Shown here: piece after piece, positions 16,344 through 24,560 of the stretch
Position numbering within the stretch: the stretch's first letter is position 1
Layout: each line of letters begins with the position of its first letter
NCBI RefSeq assembly: GCF_024172165.1
Contig: NZ_JAMZEB010000002.1
Location: 11,177,001-11,241,000 of the forward strand
Length of the DNA: 64,000 nt
DNA from: Nonomuraea thailandensis
Lineage (GTDB): Bacteria; Actinomycetota; Actinomycetes; Streptosporangiales; Streptosporangiaceae
Direction of reading: 5' to 3'
The notes under the pieces: generated by a model
What the model saw: only the letters and a program-made list of their open reading frames with translations
What the model was told of the DNA's origin: nothing
The model's database searches: none
Translations under genes and position numbers: made by a program

Positions 16344-16637
16344 ATGCCGACCAGAGAGCAACTGCTCCGCGAGGCAGCCGAGAAGGAGTCGCTTGCCGCA
16401 ACGTTCGCTGGCGCGGCCAGAAGCATTGCTGCCACGTTCGACGGAATCCCGTTGCGGGCAAGTGAGAGCGAGCCCATTTGGAAGGGGGCGGCTGCAGATC
16501 GGTACCTGACAGATGCTTCCCACCTCAGGCGTGAGATGGCCGACCTTGAAGAATCGTGCCTGGCGACCGCCGAGGCCCTGCGGCGCCGAGCTGAGCAGTT
16601 CCGTAAAACCGCTGCGCTTCTACCCGATTTGGCGTGA
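16344..16637 (+). CDS. WXG100-like small helical protein
   Basis: A 97-residue, almost wholly helical protein. It has a WKG turn (SEPIWKGAAADRYL) between two long helices, which is the ESAT-6/WXG100 layout, and the length is right for that family. Such proteins form dimers and are exported by type VII secretion, usually with a neighbour. Here that neighbour is the 602-residue protein directly upstream. I start at the ATG at 16344; a TTG two codons earlier is in frame. No secretion ATPase or membrane component is in the window. Confidence 0.65.
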   Translation: MPTREQLLREAAEKESLAATFAGAARSIAATFDGIPLRASESEPIWKGAAADRYLTDASHLRREMADLEESCLATAEALRRRAEQFRKTAALLPDLA

Positions 16638-16643
16638 TCGGGC

Positions 16644-17174
16644 TCAGTCGGGGCGCGAGTAGCAATCGGTCTTGCCGATGATCGCGATATTGGGCTTGGG
16701 TTCCAAGCGGGCGAACAGTATAAAGGTCAATCGAGTTTCCGGATTGACCAGTACCGCAACGCTTGTGTCGTCCTCCCAGAGATCCAGATTATCGACGACC
16801 TCGTTATGATAGCCTCTGCTGAGAAGTTCGACTTTCAGTAACCCGATGAAGTTAATTGGGCTCTCCTTGGACGGGTCCGCGAAGTTGCCTTTGGCGACGT
16901 AAAAACGTCGCTCTTTACCGGGTTCGCAGGATGAGTTCCGGTCCGGGTCGTCCGCCCGCTCCTTCGTCAGGCTAGTCACGCGTGACTCAAGCCAGGCTGC
17001 TACCGCATCGCCATCGCTCACGAGCTTCTTGGTGGTCTCGGCCAACGGTGGTGGCTCCGGCTCTCCCGAGCAGCCCGTAAGAACCGCGAAACAGGCCAGT
17101 GCCGCGGCAGCTACCCTCAAAGACGCACCAAGGCGCACGATCGGACCATATCTGAGGAGACTTCGCTCGTACAT
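16644..17174 (-). CDS. Predicted lipoprotein
   Basis: A 176-residue protein whose first 35 residues are a signal peptide: basic start (MYERSLLRYG), a hydrophobic run (VAAAALACFAVLTG) and a lipobox LTGC. The Cys should be lipidated and the rest placed outside the membrane. The mature part is soluble and ends with CYSRPD; no family is recognised. The ATG at 17174 has GGGACGG upstream and gives a normal signal length; an ATG 18 bases earlier is less likely. It converges on the ESX-type pair with only 6 bases between stops. Confidence 0.75.
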   Translation of the reverse strand: MYERSLLRYGPIVRLGASLRVAAAALACFAVLTGCSGEPEPPPLAETTKKLVSDGDAVAAWLESRVTSLTKERADDPDRNSSCEPGKERRFYVAKGNFADPSKESPINFIGLLKVELLSRGYHNEVVDNLDLWEDDTSVAVLVNPETRLTFILFARLEPKPNIAIIGKTDCYSRPD

Positions 17175-17369
17175 CCGATCCGTCCCATCCATAGCAAGGG
17201 GGACTGTGTGGAAGGGTAGGGGCGGCGTTCACGGCATCCTGGTCGCGGCGCTGAGGGTGGTGATTCAAGAGATTGATTCGGCGCCCTTGCTTCGGTCGGC
17301 GTGAGAAGTTCGGCGCGAAGCTGCGGACAAGGCGGGATGGTGTCTGGCGAGGGCGTTGAAACTCCTGCC

Positions 17370-18032
17370 TCATTCCTTGAGGTCGAGAGCGCCGTATCCG
17401 ACCCTGCGGGCGTGCTTGTGCAGATCGTCGACAGTGACATCGGTGTCTGGTTCGAGCTGGCGGCAGACACGTTCGAGGAACGTTGTCACTTCTGAGATCG
17501 TGCGGCGGGTCGCCGTTACGTAGGCCAGTGCCCGGGTGAGAATGGCCCGTTGGGCGTATGCGGCGTCGCGGTCCAGGATGCGGACGCCGTGGGCGTAGTG
17601 AGCGGTGCGCAGCGGCCCGCCTCGTACGCCGTCGAAGTACAGGCGCAGCCGCTCCTGTTTCTCGGTGTAGCGGCGGTCATCGCGAACCGACCGCAGGCCG
17701 CGTTCGGTGAGGGAGAGGGCATCGGCGCTGCCGTGCAGGTGGCCGATGCCGCCCAGGAAGCGCAACACACGGTCGACCATGTGCTCGGAGACGCCAAGGA
17801 ATACGGCGATGTCCTGGAGGCGGGTGAACCCGCCTTCGGCGATGGCGAGGCCGACGTATCGGTCGAGGAGGTCGAACGGGCCGCGTTCCTCGATGGTCGC
17901 GGAGAGTTCCGCGGCGTGCAGGGGGAAGGCGAGCGCGTGGATGCGTACAGGCCGGATGCCGGGCAGGTCGGCAGCGTGTTCCAGGGCTCGGCTCTGAGCG
18001 TAGAGGATCGTGTCCGTCGACGTGCTGGTCAT
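17370..18032 (-). CDS. Winged-helix protein, possible regulator
   Basis: A 220-residue protein. Residues about 55-120 form a winged helix-turn-helix (TRLQDIAVFLGVSEHMVDRV, then LRFLGGIGHLHG and LSLTERGLRSV). The remaining two-thirds are helical and rich in Arg/His, with no known ligand domain. The ATG at 18032 has GGGGAG upstream and overlaps (ATGA) the end of another frame on the same strand. That frame looks like the tail of a broken upstream gene, so this gene was probably second in an operon whose first gene is lost. The regulator role is inferred from the fold only. Confidence 0.65.
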   Translation of the reverse strand: MTSTSTDTILYAQSRALEHAADLPGIRPVRIHALAFPLHAAELSATIEERGPFDLLDRYVGLAIAEGGFTRLQDIAVFLGVSEHMVDRVLRFLGGIGHLHGSADALSLTERGLRSVRDDRRYTEKQERLRLYFDGVRGGPLRTAHYAHGVRILDRDAAYAQRAILTRALAYVTATRRTISEVTTFLERVCRQLEPDTDVTVDDLHKHARRVGYGALDLKE

Positions 18033-18175
18033 GGGTTCTCCCCGAGGCGTTGCGTGATCTCGCGGTACCCGTGCAGGTCCCCGGCGGGTCGCACGTGGTC
18101 GTGCAGCGCACACGCCAGGTCGCGGACGCCAGGGTCGCTGGCGTTGACAGCATCGGCCGACGCTGGTCCAGTTGC
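18029..18175 (-). pseudogene. C-terminal remnant of a gene upstream of the winged-helix gene
   Basis: A frame of 48 codons with good codon bias (VRDLACALHDHV, GYREITQRLGENP) ends in the TGA that overlaps the next gene's ATG. It has no ATG, GTG or TTG start and is closed upstream by an in-frame TAG near 18178. It therefore looks like the tail of a truncated gene. The piece is too short to name. Confidence 0.4.
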
Positions 18176-18176
18176 G

Positions 18177-18547
18177 AGCTACACCTGAACGCCTATCGGA
18201 GGTCTCGGAAGGCGGACGAGCTCTAACGAGCGTGTTGGCACAGGGCGCAGCGAACATGCGAGCCTGGAAACGAGGGGTTTGGAGCCCGCCAGCCTGATGA
18301 ATAGACGGGACCCGATCCCGGCCCTATGAGGGGACCCGCGGACCCTCGCTAGGGAGAGCAACGACCAAAGACCGCGCACACGGCCCAAACGAGACGAAGG
18401 TCACGTTCGCCGGCGACTGAGTGGAGGACCAAGACTCGGGTCACCATCGTCGCAGGCACGCAGGATCACACTTTCGCTCACGTATCTGTGACAGCGTGGC
18501 ACACTCCGTAAGAGGGGTCCGCCCATTGCCTTTGCCGCGGGAGTCCG
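18177..18547. promoter_or_regulatory. Intergenic region upstream of the CHAT operon
   Basis: There is no convincing gene in this stretch. It is the upstream region of the CHAT/CHAT/lipase operon and ends in GCGGGAGTCCG, a ribosome binding site for the ATG at 18548. The operon's promoter should lie here, but no -35/-10 pair stands out. Confidence 0.35.
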
Positions 18548-21500
18548 ATGTCAGACGTTCCTGCTCATGGCCGACATCCGGCCGTCGAACTACTCATGGA
18601 CGCCGACAGGATGTGCCAGTACGTCGCGCGCTCCACCTGGCCCTCCGGGCTCGATCAGACTGTCGAGGACCTGGTATCCGAGGCGGACGCGTCCTGGCCG
18701 TCGCCGTCGCCGGGCACGGTGGAGGGGCAACTGCACGACAGGATCGCGGTGCTGTACTTGCGCCGGTACATCCGGGAGGGCCGGGAGCAGGACCTCGTGA
18801 GTGCGGTGGAACGGTACGAGAGGCTCTACGGCAAGCCGTCAGGCCCGCCTGCGGAGGCGTTGCTCGGCCAGGCCGGAACGTTGCTCCTGCCCGTACCCGA
18901 AGAGGCCGCGCCGGAGGCCGTGGACGCCGCTGCCGCCCTATTCGAGGCGGGTGCGGACTTCGCCACAAACGACGATGAGCGAAGGACCGCCCTGCGCAAC
19001 GCCGTCGCGTTACGGGAGCAGCGCTACAGGCGTACCGGTGATCTGGACGACCTGCGCACGCTCGTCGCGGCCTGCGAGCGCGCCGCCCGCGACGAACCCG
19101 CGGACGGGGAGCACACGCCGGGCACTACCGCGATGCTCGGCTGGTGCCTCGCTCGGCTGCGGGAGCGGACCGGGGACCCGGCTCACGGCAGGGCCGCGCT
19201 CGCCTCCTGGGAGGAGGCCTATCGCCTGGCCGAGCGCGGCGCGCCTCTGTGGAACAAGGTTGTCGCCGATGCCTTCAACGAGGCCGTCGCGGTGTGGGGC
19301 GGCCGCGGCAGGGCCGGGGATCGCCGTCTCGTCGCGCGCTGGGGCGTTCGCGCCGCGCGGGTGGGTTCCCACGACGAGCTGTATCCCGTCGAGTACCACG
19401 CGGCGGTCATGTCCCGGCAGGCTTCGCCCGGTGCCCTGCGTGACGCCGCGAGGATGATGCGGGCGACGGCGCTTGCCAGCCCTCCAGGAAGCGGGGAACG
19501 CGCCCGCCGTGATCTCAACGTGCTGTCGATCCGTGACGACCTCTGGAAGATCGGCGGCAGGCAGGCGGATGTCGACGCGGTCATCGCCGATGCGCGTGCC
19601 CTGCTCTCGGATACGCGGGGCGTGCCCGCCGACAGTCTCCACACGGTCACCGGCTTGCTCGCGGAGCGTCTGCGCCAGCGTCACCGTTCGCGCCCTTCAA
19701 GCGCCGATCTGGACGAGGCGGTCAACCTGCTCGACACGATGCTGGCAATGCAGCGGCCGGAGGATCGGGAACCGTTGCTGCGCGAGTTGGCACTGTCCAT
19801 ACGGGACCGAATCGACCTCGGACCGACCGTCGCCGAGAGCCGGGAACTCGCGAGAATCTGCTCGCGTTGGGCGCACTCGATCGACGAGGAGGACAACCGG
19901 CGGCAGTGGATGGCCTGGACCGGCGTCCAGTTCATGCGCATCGCGCAGCGAAACGGCGGCCTGGGAGACCTGGAGGCCGCGATCACCCACCTGAACCTCG
20001 CGGTGCAGGGCGCCGACCCGTCCTGGCCAGGGTACGCAGCCGCGGCGGGGAGTCTGGGCTATGTGCTGTCGATGCGATTCGACCTGATCGGCTTCCCCGC
20101 CGTTGCCGACCTGGTCCGCGCCCAGCGCTGGTACGAGGAGGCGGCTCGGTCGCTGCCCCGCGGCTCCCATGACCGTCTGACCGCGCTCATGGGCGTGCTC
20201 GCGGCCGTCGAACGCCTTACGAGGTACAGGCCGCACAGGGACGAGGTGGATGACCTCGCAGGAGGGCTCTCCCAAGAGTTGTCGTCGGCGGACGAAGGCG
20301 ACCCCAAGACACCGCGGCTGCTGCTGAGCCTCGCCGAGCTGCTGGAGAGACGCCATCTGCGGACCGGACGGGCAGAGACTCTGGATGAGGCTGTCAAGTA
20401 CGCGCGGCGCGCGGTGTCGCGGGTCCATCCCGCCACCCGCGACGAATACCGCCAATTCGACGAACCCGTCATGCTCTACGTCCTCGCCCGCCTGCTGAAC
20501 CGCCGCTTCGAGGCAGGCTCCAGGCCGGAAGACCGCGCCGCGGCGATGGCCGCCCTACGCAGAGCCACGCTGGAAGGCCTGCGCGGCAACCTGAAGTGGG
20601 GCTGGGAGGCGGCAAGGTGGTGGGCCGGGCTGGCCGCGGACGCCGAGGACTGGAAACAGGCCACCCGCGCGGCCGGCCTCTCGTTGCGGGCCGCACAGCG
20701 GCTGTACGCTGAGCAACCGGCCGCCGCCGCGCGCGAGTTCTGGCTGAGCCAGACCCTGCATGTGGCTGCGGACGCGGCGGAGATCTACGTGCGGGCGGGA
20801 GACCCGCGAGCGGCGGTCACCGCGTTGGAGCGTGGCAGGTCGGTCCTGTCCTCGGCGGTGCTCGCGGTCACGAGCGTCGACCTGGATCGGCTCAAGCGCG
20901 CTGACGCCGGCCTCTACGCGCGCTTCGTCATGGCGGCGGACGCGTGGATGGAGGCCGTCGCCGAGGACCGGGCGCATCCGCCTACCCCGGATTCCGGGCA
21001 GGTGTCATTCACGATCGATCTTGTCAGCATGCGCGGGCTGCCCGGCGGTGACGCGTCCGGTACCCCGGTGACGTCGATCGAGGAGATCCACGCGCTCTCC
21101 CGGCGCTTCGCCGGAGCCCGGGCGGACGGCGTGGGGCAGGCCGAGGTGGCTCTTACGCGGGTGGTGAACGAGGTCAAGAGCCGGCGGGGCTTCGCCGGGC
21201 TCTTCCGCGCGGTCCGTGACTCGGACCTGTGGCGGGCCGCGGCGGACGCTCCGCTGCTGTACCTCTCGGCCGGACTCGGCGGGGGAGTGGGCCTGCTGGT
21301 GCCGCCGTCGCCCGGGACCCGCCGATCAACGGCGCTCGACGTTCGCCTCCACCCGCTTCCGGGCCTCACGCGCGAGGTGGTTGCCGAGCTGTACGCGGAG
21401 TTCCGGCACGCCTACGAGCAGCGTCACGCGGACGCCGGGAACTGGCCCGCCGTACTCGGCAAGGTCACCGGCGTGCTCGGGGAGCTGATCCTCGGGCCGA

Positions 21501-22387
21501 TGCTGGACGAGCTCGGGCGGCACGAGAAGGTGCGGCTGGTGGTCACTGGGCACCTGGGGCTGCTGCCCGTGCACGCCTCGTGGGTCCCCGACCCTACGGC
21601 GACGACCGGTCGGCGCTACCTGCTCGACGTGACGACGCCGTCGTACGCGCTGAACGCCAGGACGGTGGCGTTCACCCGCGAGGCCGCGGCGCGCCGTCCG
21701 GCGGGCCCCATGCTGGTCGTCGGCGAGCCGGGACCGGCCGGAAAGGAGGAGCGGCTCGTATGGTCGGCCACCGAGACCGCGCTCGTCCACGGCCTGGGGC
21801 CCGACGGCGAGGTCGTCTCCGCGCAGGAGGCCACCCGGAAGGCCGTCACGGAGCTCATCGCCCGCTATCCGGTGGTGCACTTCAACTGCCATGGGCGCTC
21901 CGAGCCCAGCCGGCCGCTGGACAGCGCCCTGGCACTGGCCGACGGGCCGCTCCGGCTGCGGGACCTGCTGAAGATCCGCCTCCCGGGCGCCCGGCTCGCC
22001 GTGCTGTCGGCCTGCGAGACCGCCACGACCGGGGCTGAGCTGCCCGACGAGGTCGTCGGGCTCGCTGGCGGGCTCATCCAGGCGGGGGTCGCGGGCGTGG
22101 TGGCCTCGGCATGGGCGGTTCCCGGGCGATCGACGGCACTGCTGATGGCGCGTTTCCACGAGGGCCTGAGCTCGGGTGGGCTGTCTCCAGCGGAGTCCTT
22201 GCGCAAGGCCCAGCGGTGGGTGCGGGACTCCACCAACGGACAGAAGTGCGACTACCTCCGCGACGGCTCGTCCTTGCCCGAAGCCGCGGCCCGTCGGCTA
22301 TGGCGGTCCTACGCACTTGAAGAGCCGATTGGGCGGGACGTGTGCGATCCGGTCGAGTGGGCCGCCTTCGCCCTGGTCGGGGACTGA
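18548..22387 (+). CDS. TPR-CHAT caspase-like protease
   Basis: A 1279-residue protein. About 900 residues of helical pairs with TPR character come first (LEERHL/AVERYERLYG-type hairpins, repeated AxxLG and RxxRTG turns). The C-terminal CHAT domain (about 960-1279) follows. The catalytic dyad is visible: His1115 in VVHFNCHGRSEPS and Cys1156 in LAVLSACETATTG, followed by the usual AGVAGVVASAW and LLMARFHEGL. CHAT domains are caspase-fold cysteine proteases, typically turned on through the repeats. No transmembrane segment or DNA-binding domain is seen. It heads a three-gene operon with a second CHAT protein and a lipase, all soluble. The likely role is sensing and proteolytic activation in a conflict or cell-death pathway. 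Confidence 0.88.
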   Translation: MSDVPAHGRHPAVELLMDADRMCQYVARSTWPSGLDQTVEDLVSEADASWPSPSPGTVEGQLHDRIAVLYLRRYIREGREQDLVSAVERYERLYGKPSGPPAEALLGQAGTLLLPVPEEAAPEAVDAAAALFEAGADFATNDDERRTALRNAVALREQRYRRTGDLDDLRTLVAACERAARDEPADGEHTPGTTAMLGWCLARLRERTGDPAHGRAALASWEEAYRLAERGAPLWNKVVADAFNEAVAVWGGRGRAGDRRLVARWGVRAARVGSHDELYPVEYHAAVMSRQASPGALRDAARMMRATALASPPGSGERARRDLNVLSIRDDLWKIGGRQADVDAVIADARALLSDTRGVPADSLHTVTGLLAERLRQRHRSRPSSADLDEAVNLLDTMLAMQRPEDREPLLRELALSIRDRIDLGPTVAESRELARICSRWAHSIDEEDNRRQWMAWTGVQFMRIAQRNGGLGDLEAAITHLNLAVQGADPSWPGYAAAAGSLGYVLSMRFDLIGFPAVADLVRAQRWYEEAARSLPRGSHDRLTALMGVLAAVERLTRYRPHRDEVDDLAGGLSQELSSADEGDPKTPRLLLSLAELLERRHLRTGRAETLDEAVKYARRAVSRVHPATRDEYRQFDEPVMLYVLARLLNRRFEAGSRPEDRAAAMAALRRATLEGLRGNLKWGWEAARWWAGLAADAEDWKQATRAAGLSLRAAQRLYAEQPAAAAREFWLSQTLHVAADAAEIYVRAGDPRAAVTALERGRSVLSSAVLAVTSVDLDRLKRADAGLYARFVMAADAWMEAVAEDRAHPPTPDSGQVSFTIDLVSMRGLPGGDASGTPVTSIEEIHALSRRFAGARADGVGQAEVALTRVVNEVKSRRGFAGLFRAVRDSDLWRAAADAPLLYLSAGLGGGVGLLVPPSPGTRRSTALDVRLHPLPGLTREVVAELYAEFRHAYEQRHADAGNWPAVLGKVTGVLGELILGPMLDELGRHEKVRLVVTGHLGLLPVHASWVPDPTATTGRRYLLDVTTPSYALNARTVAFTREAAARRPAGPMLVVGEPGPAGKEERLVWSATETALVHGLGPDGEVVSAQEATRKAVTELIARYPVVHFNCHGRSEPSRPLDSALALADGPLRLRDLLKIRLPGARLAVLSACETATTGAELPDEVVGLAGGLIQAGVAGVVASAWAVPGRSTALLMARFHEGLSSGGLSPAESLRKAQRWVRDSTNGQKCDYLRDGSSLPEAAARRLWRSYALEEPIGRDVCDPVEWAAFALVGD

Positions 22388-22414
22388 CGAGGTCGGGGCT
22401 GACGAGGAGGAGCC

Positions 22415-24550
22415 ATGATACCGATGGACACGCGTGAGGTGCTGCGCGCGGCGGAGCTCATCCGTCCCGAGCTGGCATGGCTCCTCGGCGACGCCGACAT
22501 GGCCGCGCGGGTGGATCGAACGCTCGCGGCACTCCTCGAAGGCGGTACCGACGACGACGCTGACGAGGTGCTCATACTGCTGCGTGCCCATCCGGAGACC
22601 CGGCGCTGGTTACGGGCGTACCTGGGGAGTGTGGCTCAGGAGTCGCGGTGGGAGAGAGTTCAGGAGAAGGTGTGGCGGGAGGAAGTCCAGACAATGCCGC
22701 AGCCGACGCTCGAAGAGCCGCCGACGCCCGAAGAGCCGGTCGGCGAGCGCAGGATCACCGTGTGGGCGGGCGCGAGCGAGGACATCCCGCCCGTCCTTCG
22801 CGTCGGCGAGCCGGAGCTCCTGCGCATACGGGTAGGCAAGCCGGTCGGAGCCGATCTCGTGGACGATCCCGCCGCCGTGATCGGTGACGTGCCGCCCGGC
22901 GGGCTGCGGACCTCCTGGTGGCTCAGCTCCCGTACCGTGAGGTTGCCCGGCGGGAACGCCCCGGACGGGACGAACGGCGTCTGGAGTATCGGCTTCGAGT
23001 TGCTCATTCCCGAGCATACGGACAGCGAGACCGTCACTGTCGAAGCGATCCCCTTGGCGACGAAGTGCCGACTCGACATCCTGGTCCGCGTGGGCACCGA
23101 GATCTACAGGAAACTCACCGTCCGCCTGACCGCCGTCGGTCGGGGCAAGTGGCCACCGAAGCGGCCACCGAAGCGGCCACCGAAGCGGCCACCGAAGCGG
23201 CCACCGAAGCGGTCGGCACCGGCGATCAGCGCGGACCTTGCTCTCACGTCGCTAGCGCACACCAATCTCAGGCCCGGCAGGGAGTGGCTGACCGCTCCGG
23301 GGTCCGTACGGATAGTGGTCGGCGACGGCCGGGCGCACATCTCGCTCAACGACGACGAGCACGAGGACGAGAAGGACGTCCTGTGGAGCGTCCCTCCGCA
23401 GAAGACTTCCGGCCCGATCGCCAACGCGCGTAAGGCCCTGGAGAAGCTCAGAACCCGATGGAACGATCACCTGGAGGACATCGACAGGGACGACCTCGTC
23501 CAGCGTCTGCACGACTTCTCCGCGCACTCGGGCTGGCTTGGCTCGACCGGCTGGAGCGAGGCCCACGAACGGCAGTGGCGGCTGATGGCGGTCGGCCCAG
23601 AGCTGCGCGAGTTGGCGGTCGCGGGCCGCGCGCTCTACGACTCCTACTTCCCCAGGAGCACAACCCAGCGTGAGTGGCTCGACAGATCGCCTTTCGGACA
23701 GCGGGTGACCATCCTGTGGCTGGACACCGCGGGTGGCAACTGGCAACCGAACGTGCCGTGGGGGCTGATGTACCTCGCCGACGTGCCCCTGCCCGACGAG
23801 CCGGTGGATCCCTGGGGGTTCGCCGCGCTGCGGTTCCGACTCGCCCACTGGGCCTATCCGACCTCCGCGTCCTCCAAGGCGCTCGGAAGCCTGGCCATGC
23901 CACGCGTCGTCCATGCCCTCTACCAGGGCGGCCATCCAGCGGACCAGGTGGCGGCCGAGGCCGGATGGCAGCGGAGCCGGCTGTCCGGCCGGCCCGGCCA
24001 GCTCGTCGTGCCGGGCGAAGGCGAGCCGCCGCGGGCCGCCCTGCTGCGGCTGCTGCACCGCCCGCCGGAGGGCCTGCGCGTCCTGTACTTCTACTGTCAC
24101 TGCAGCGTCGGCAGGGGAGAGGATCCCGTCCTGAGGTTCGGCGGCTCCCTCGCGGACGACGACCTGATCAGGCGCTCAGAGCTGGGCTCGGATCCCCTGG
24201 AGGAGAGCCCGCTGGTGTTCGCGAACGCGTGCACGACCTCGGCGGCCGACCCCTACTTCGCCAACGAGTTGCAGTCCACCTTCTTCCGGCGGGGCTGCCG
24301 GGCCTTCCTGGGCACCGAGGCCAAGGTCCCCACCGGTCTGGCCAGCCGGTTCGCGGCGGTGTTCTTCCATTTCTTCTTCCGCCAGGTGGACGGCCGACCG
24401 GTGGCCGCGGGCGAGGCCGTCGCCCACGCCCGCCGGTTCCTCTGGCTGCAGTACGCCAATCTCGGCGGCCTGTTCTACAGCTATGTCAACCAGTACGAAC
24501 TGTTCATGGCAGATGACAACGAGGTGCGGGCCCTGCGGGCCGGTCGATGA
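22415..24550 (+). CDS. Second CHAT-domain protease with an N-terminal helical adaptor-like domain
   Basis: A 711-residue protein that starts 27 bases after the TPR-CHAT gene, with a GAGGAGGAG ribosome binding site. Residues 1-75 form a small helical bundle that could be an adaptor (death-like or effector-associated) domain. Residues about 110-240 look beta-rich (ITVWAGASEDIPPVLRVGEPELLRI). A lysine-proline repeat, (PPKR)n, lies near 247-266. The C-terminal half is a CHAT-type domain with His562 in YFYCHCS and Cys606 in VFANACTTS, followed by FFRRGCRAFLGTEA. It may be the substrate or amplifier of the first CHAT protease, joined through the adaptor domain. That relation is inference. Confidence 0.8.
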   Translation: MIPMDTREVLRAAELIRPELAWLLGDADMAARVDRTLAALLEGGTDDDADEVLILLRAHPETRRWLRAYLGSVAQESRWERVQEKVWREEVQTMPQPTLEEPPTPEEPVGERRITVWAGASEDIPPVLRVGEPELLRIRVGKPVGADLVDDPAAVIGDVPPGGLRTSWWLSSRTVRLPGGNAPDGTNGVWSIGFELLIPEHTDSETVTVEAIPLATKCRLDILVRVGTEIYRKLTVRLTAVGRGKWPPKRPPKRPPKRPPKRPPKRSAPAISADLALTSLAHTNLRPGREWLTAPGSVRIVVGDGRAHISLNDDEHEDEKDVLWSVPPQKTSGPIANARKALEKLRTRWNDHLEDIDRDDLVQRLHDFSAHSGWLGSTGWSEAHERQWRLMAVGPELRELAVAGRALYDSYFPRSTTQREWLDRSPFGQRVTILWLDTAGGNWQPNVPWGLMYLADVPLPDEPVDPWGFAALRFRLAHWAYPTSASSKALGSLAMPRVVHALYQGGHPADQVAAEAGWQRSRLSGRPGQLVVPGEGEPPRAALLRLLHRPPEGLRVLYFYCHCSVGRGEDPVLRFGGSLADDDLIRRSELGSDPLEESPLVFANACTTSAADPYFANELQSTFFRRGCRAFLGTEAKVPTGLASRFAAVFFHFFFRQVDGRPVAAGEAVAHARRFLWLQYANLGGLFYSYVNQYELFMADDNEVRALRAGR
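23153..23212 (+). repeat. Five tandem 12-bp repeats inside the second CHAT gene
   Basis: CCACCGAAGCGG is repeated five times without change. It encodes a (PPKR)n linker of basic, extended character between the beta-rich region and the C-terminal half. The number of units could change by slippage without breaking the frame. An exposed basic linker like this is a plausible protease cleavage site or hinge. Confidence 0.9.
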
Positions 24551-24560
24551 GGAGACCTCC

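Noticed and set aside
23153..23212. Possible CRISPR or regulatory repeat
   Set aside because: The 12-base units are in frame, contiguous and inside a protease gene, so it is a coding tandem repeat.
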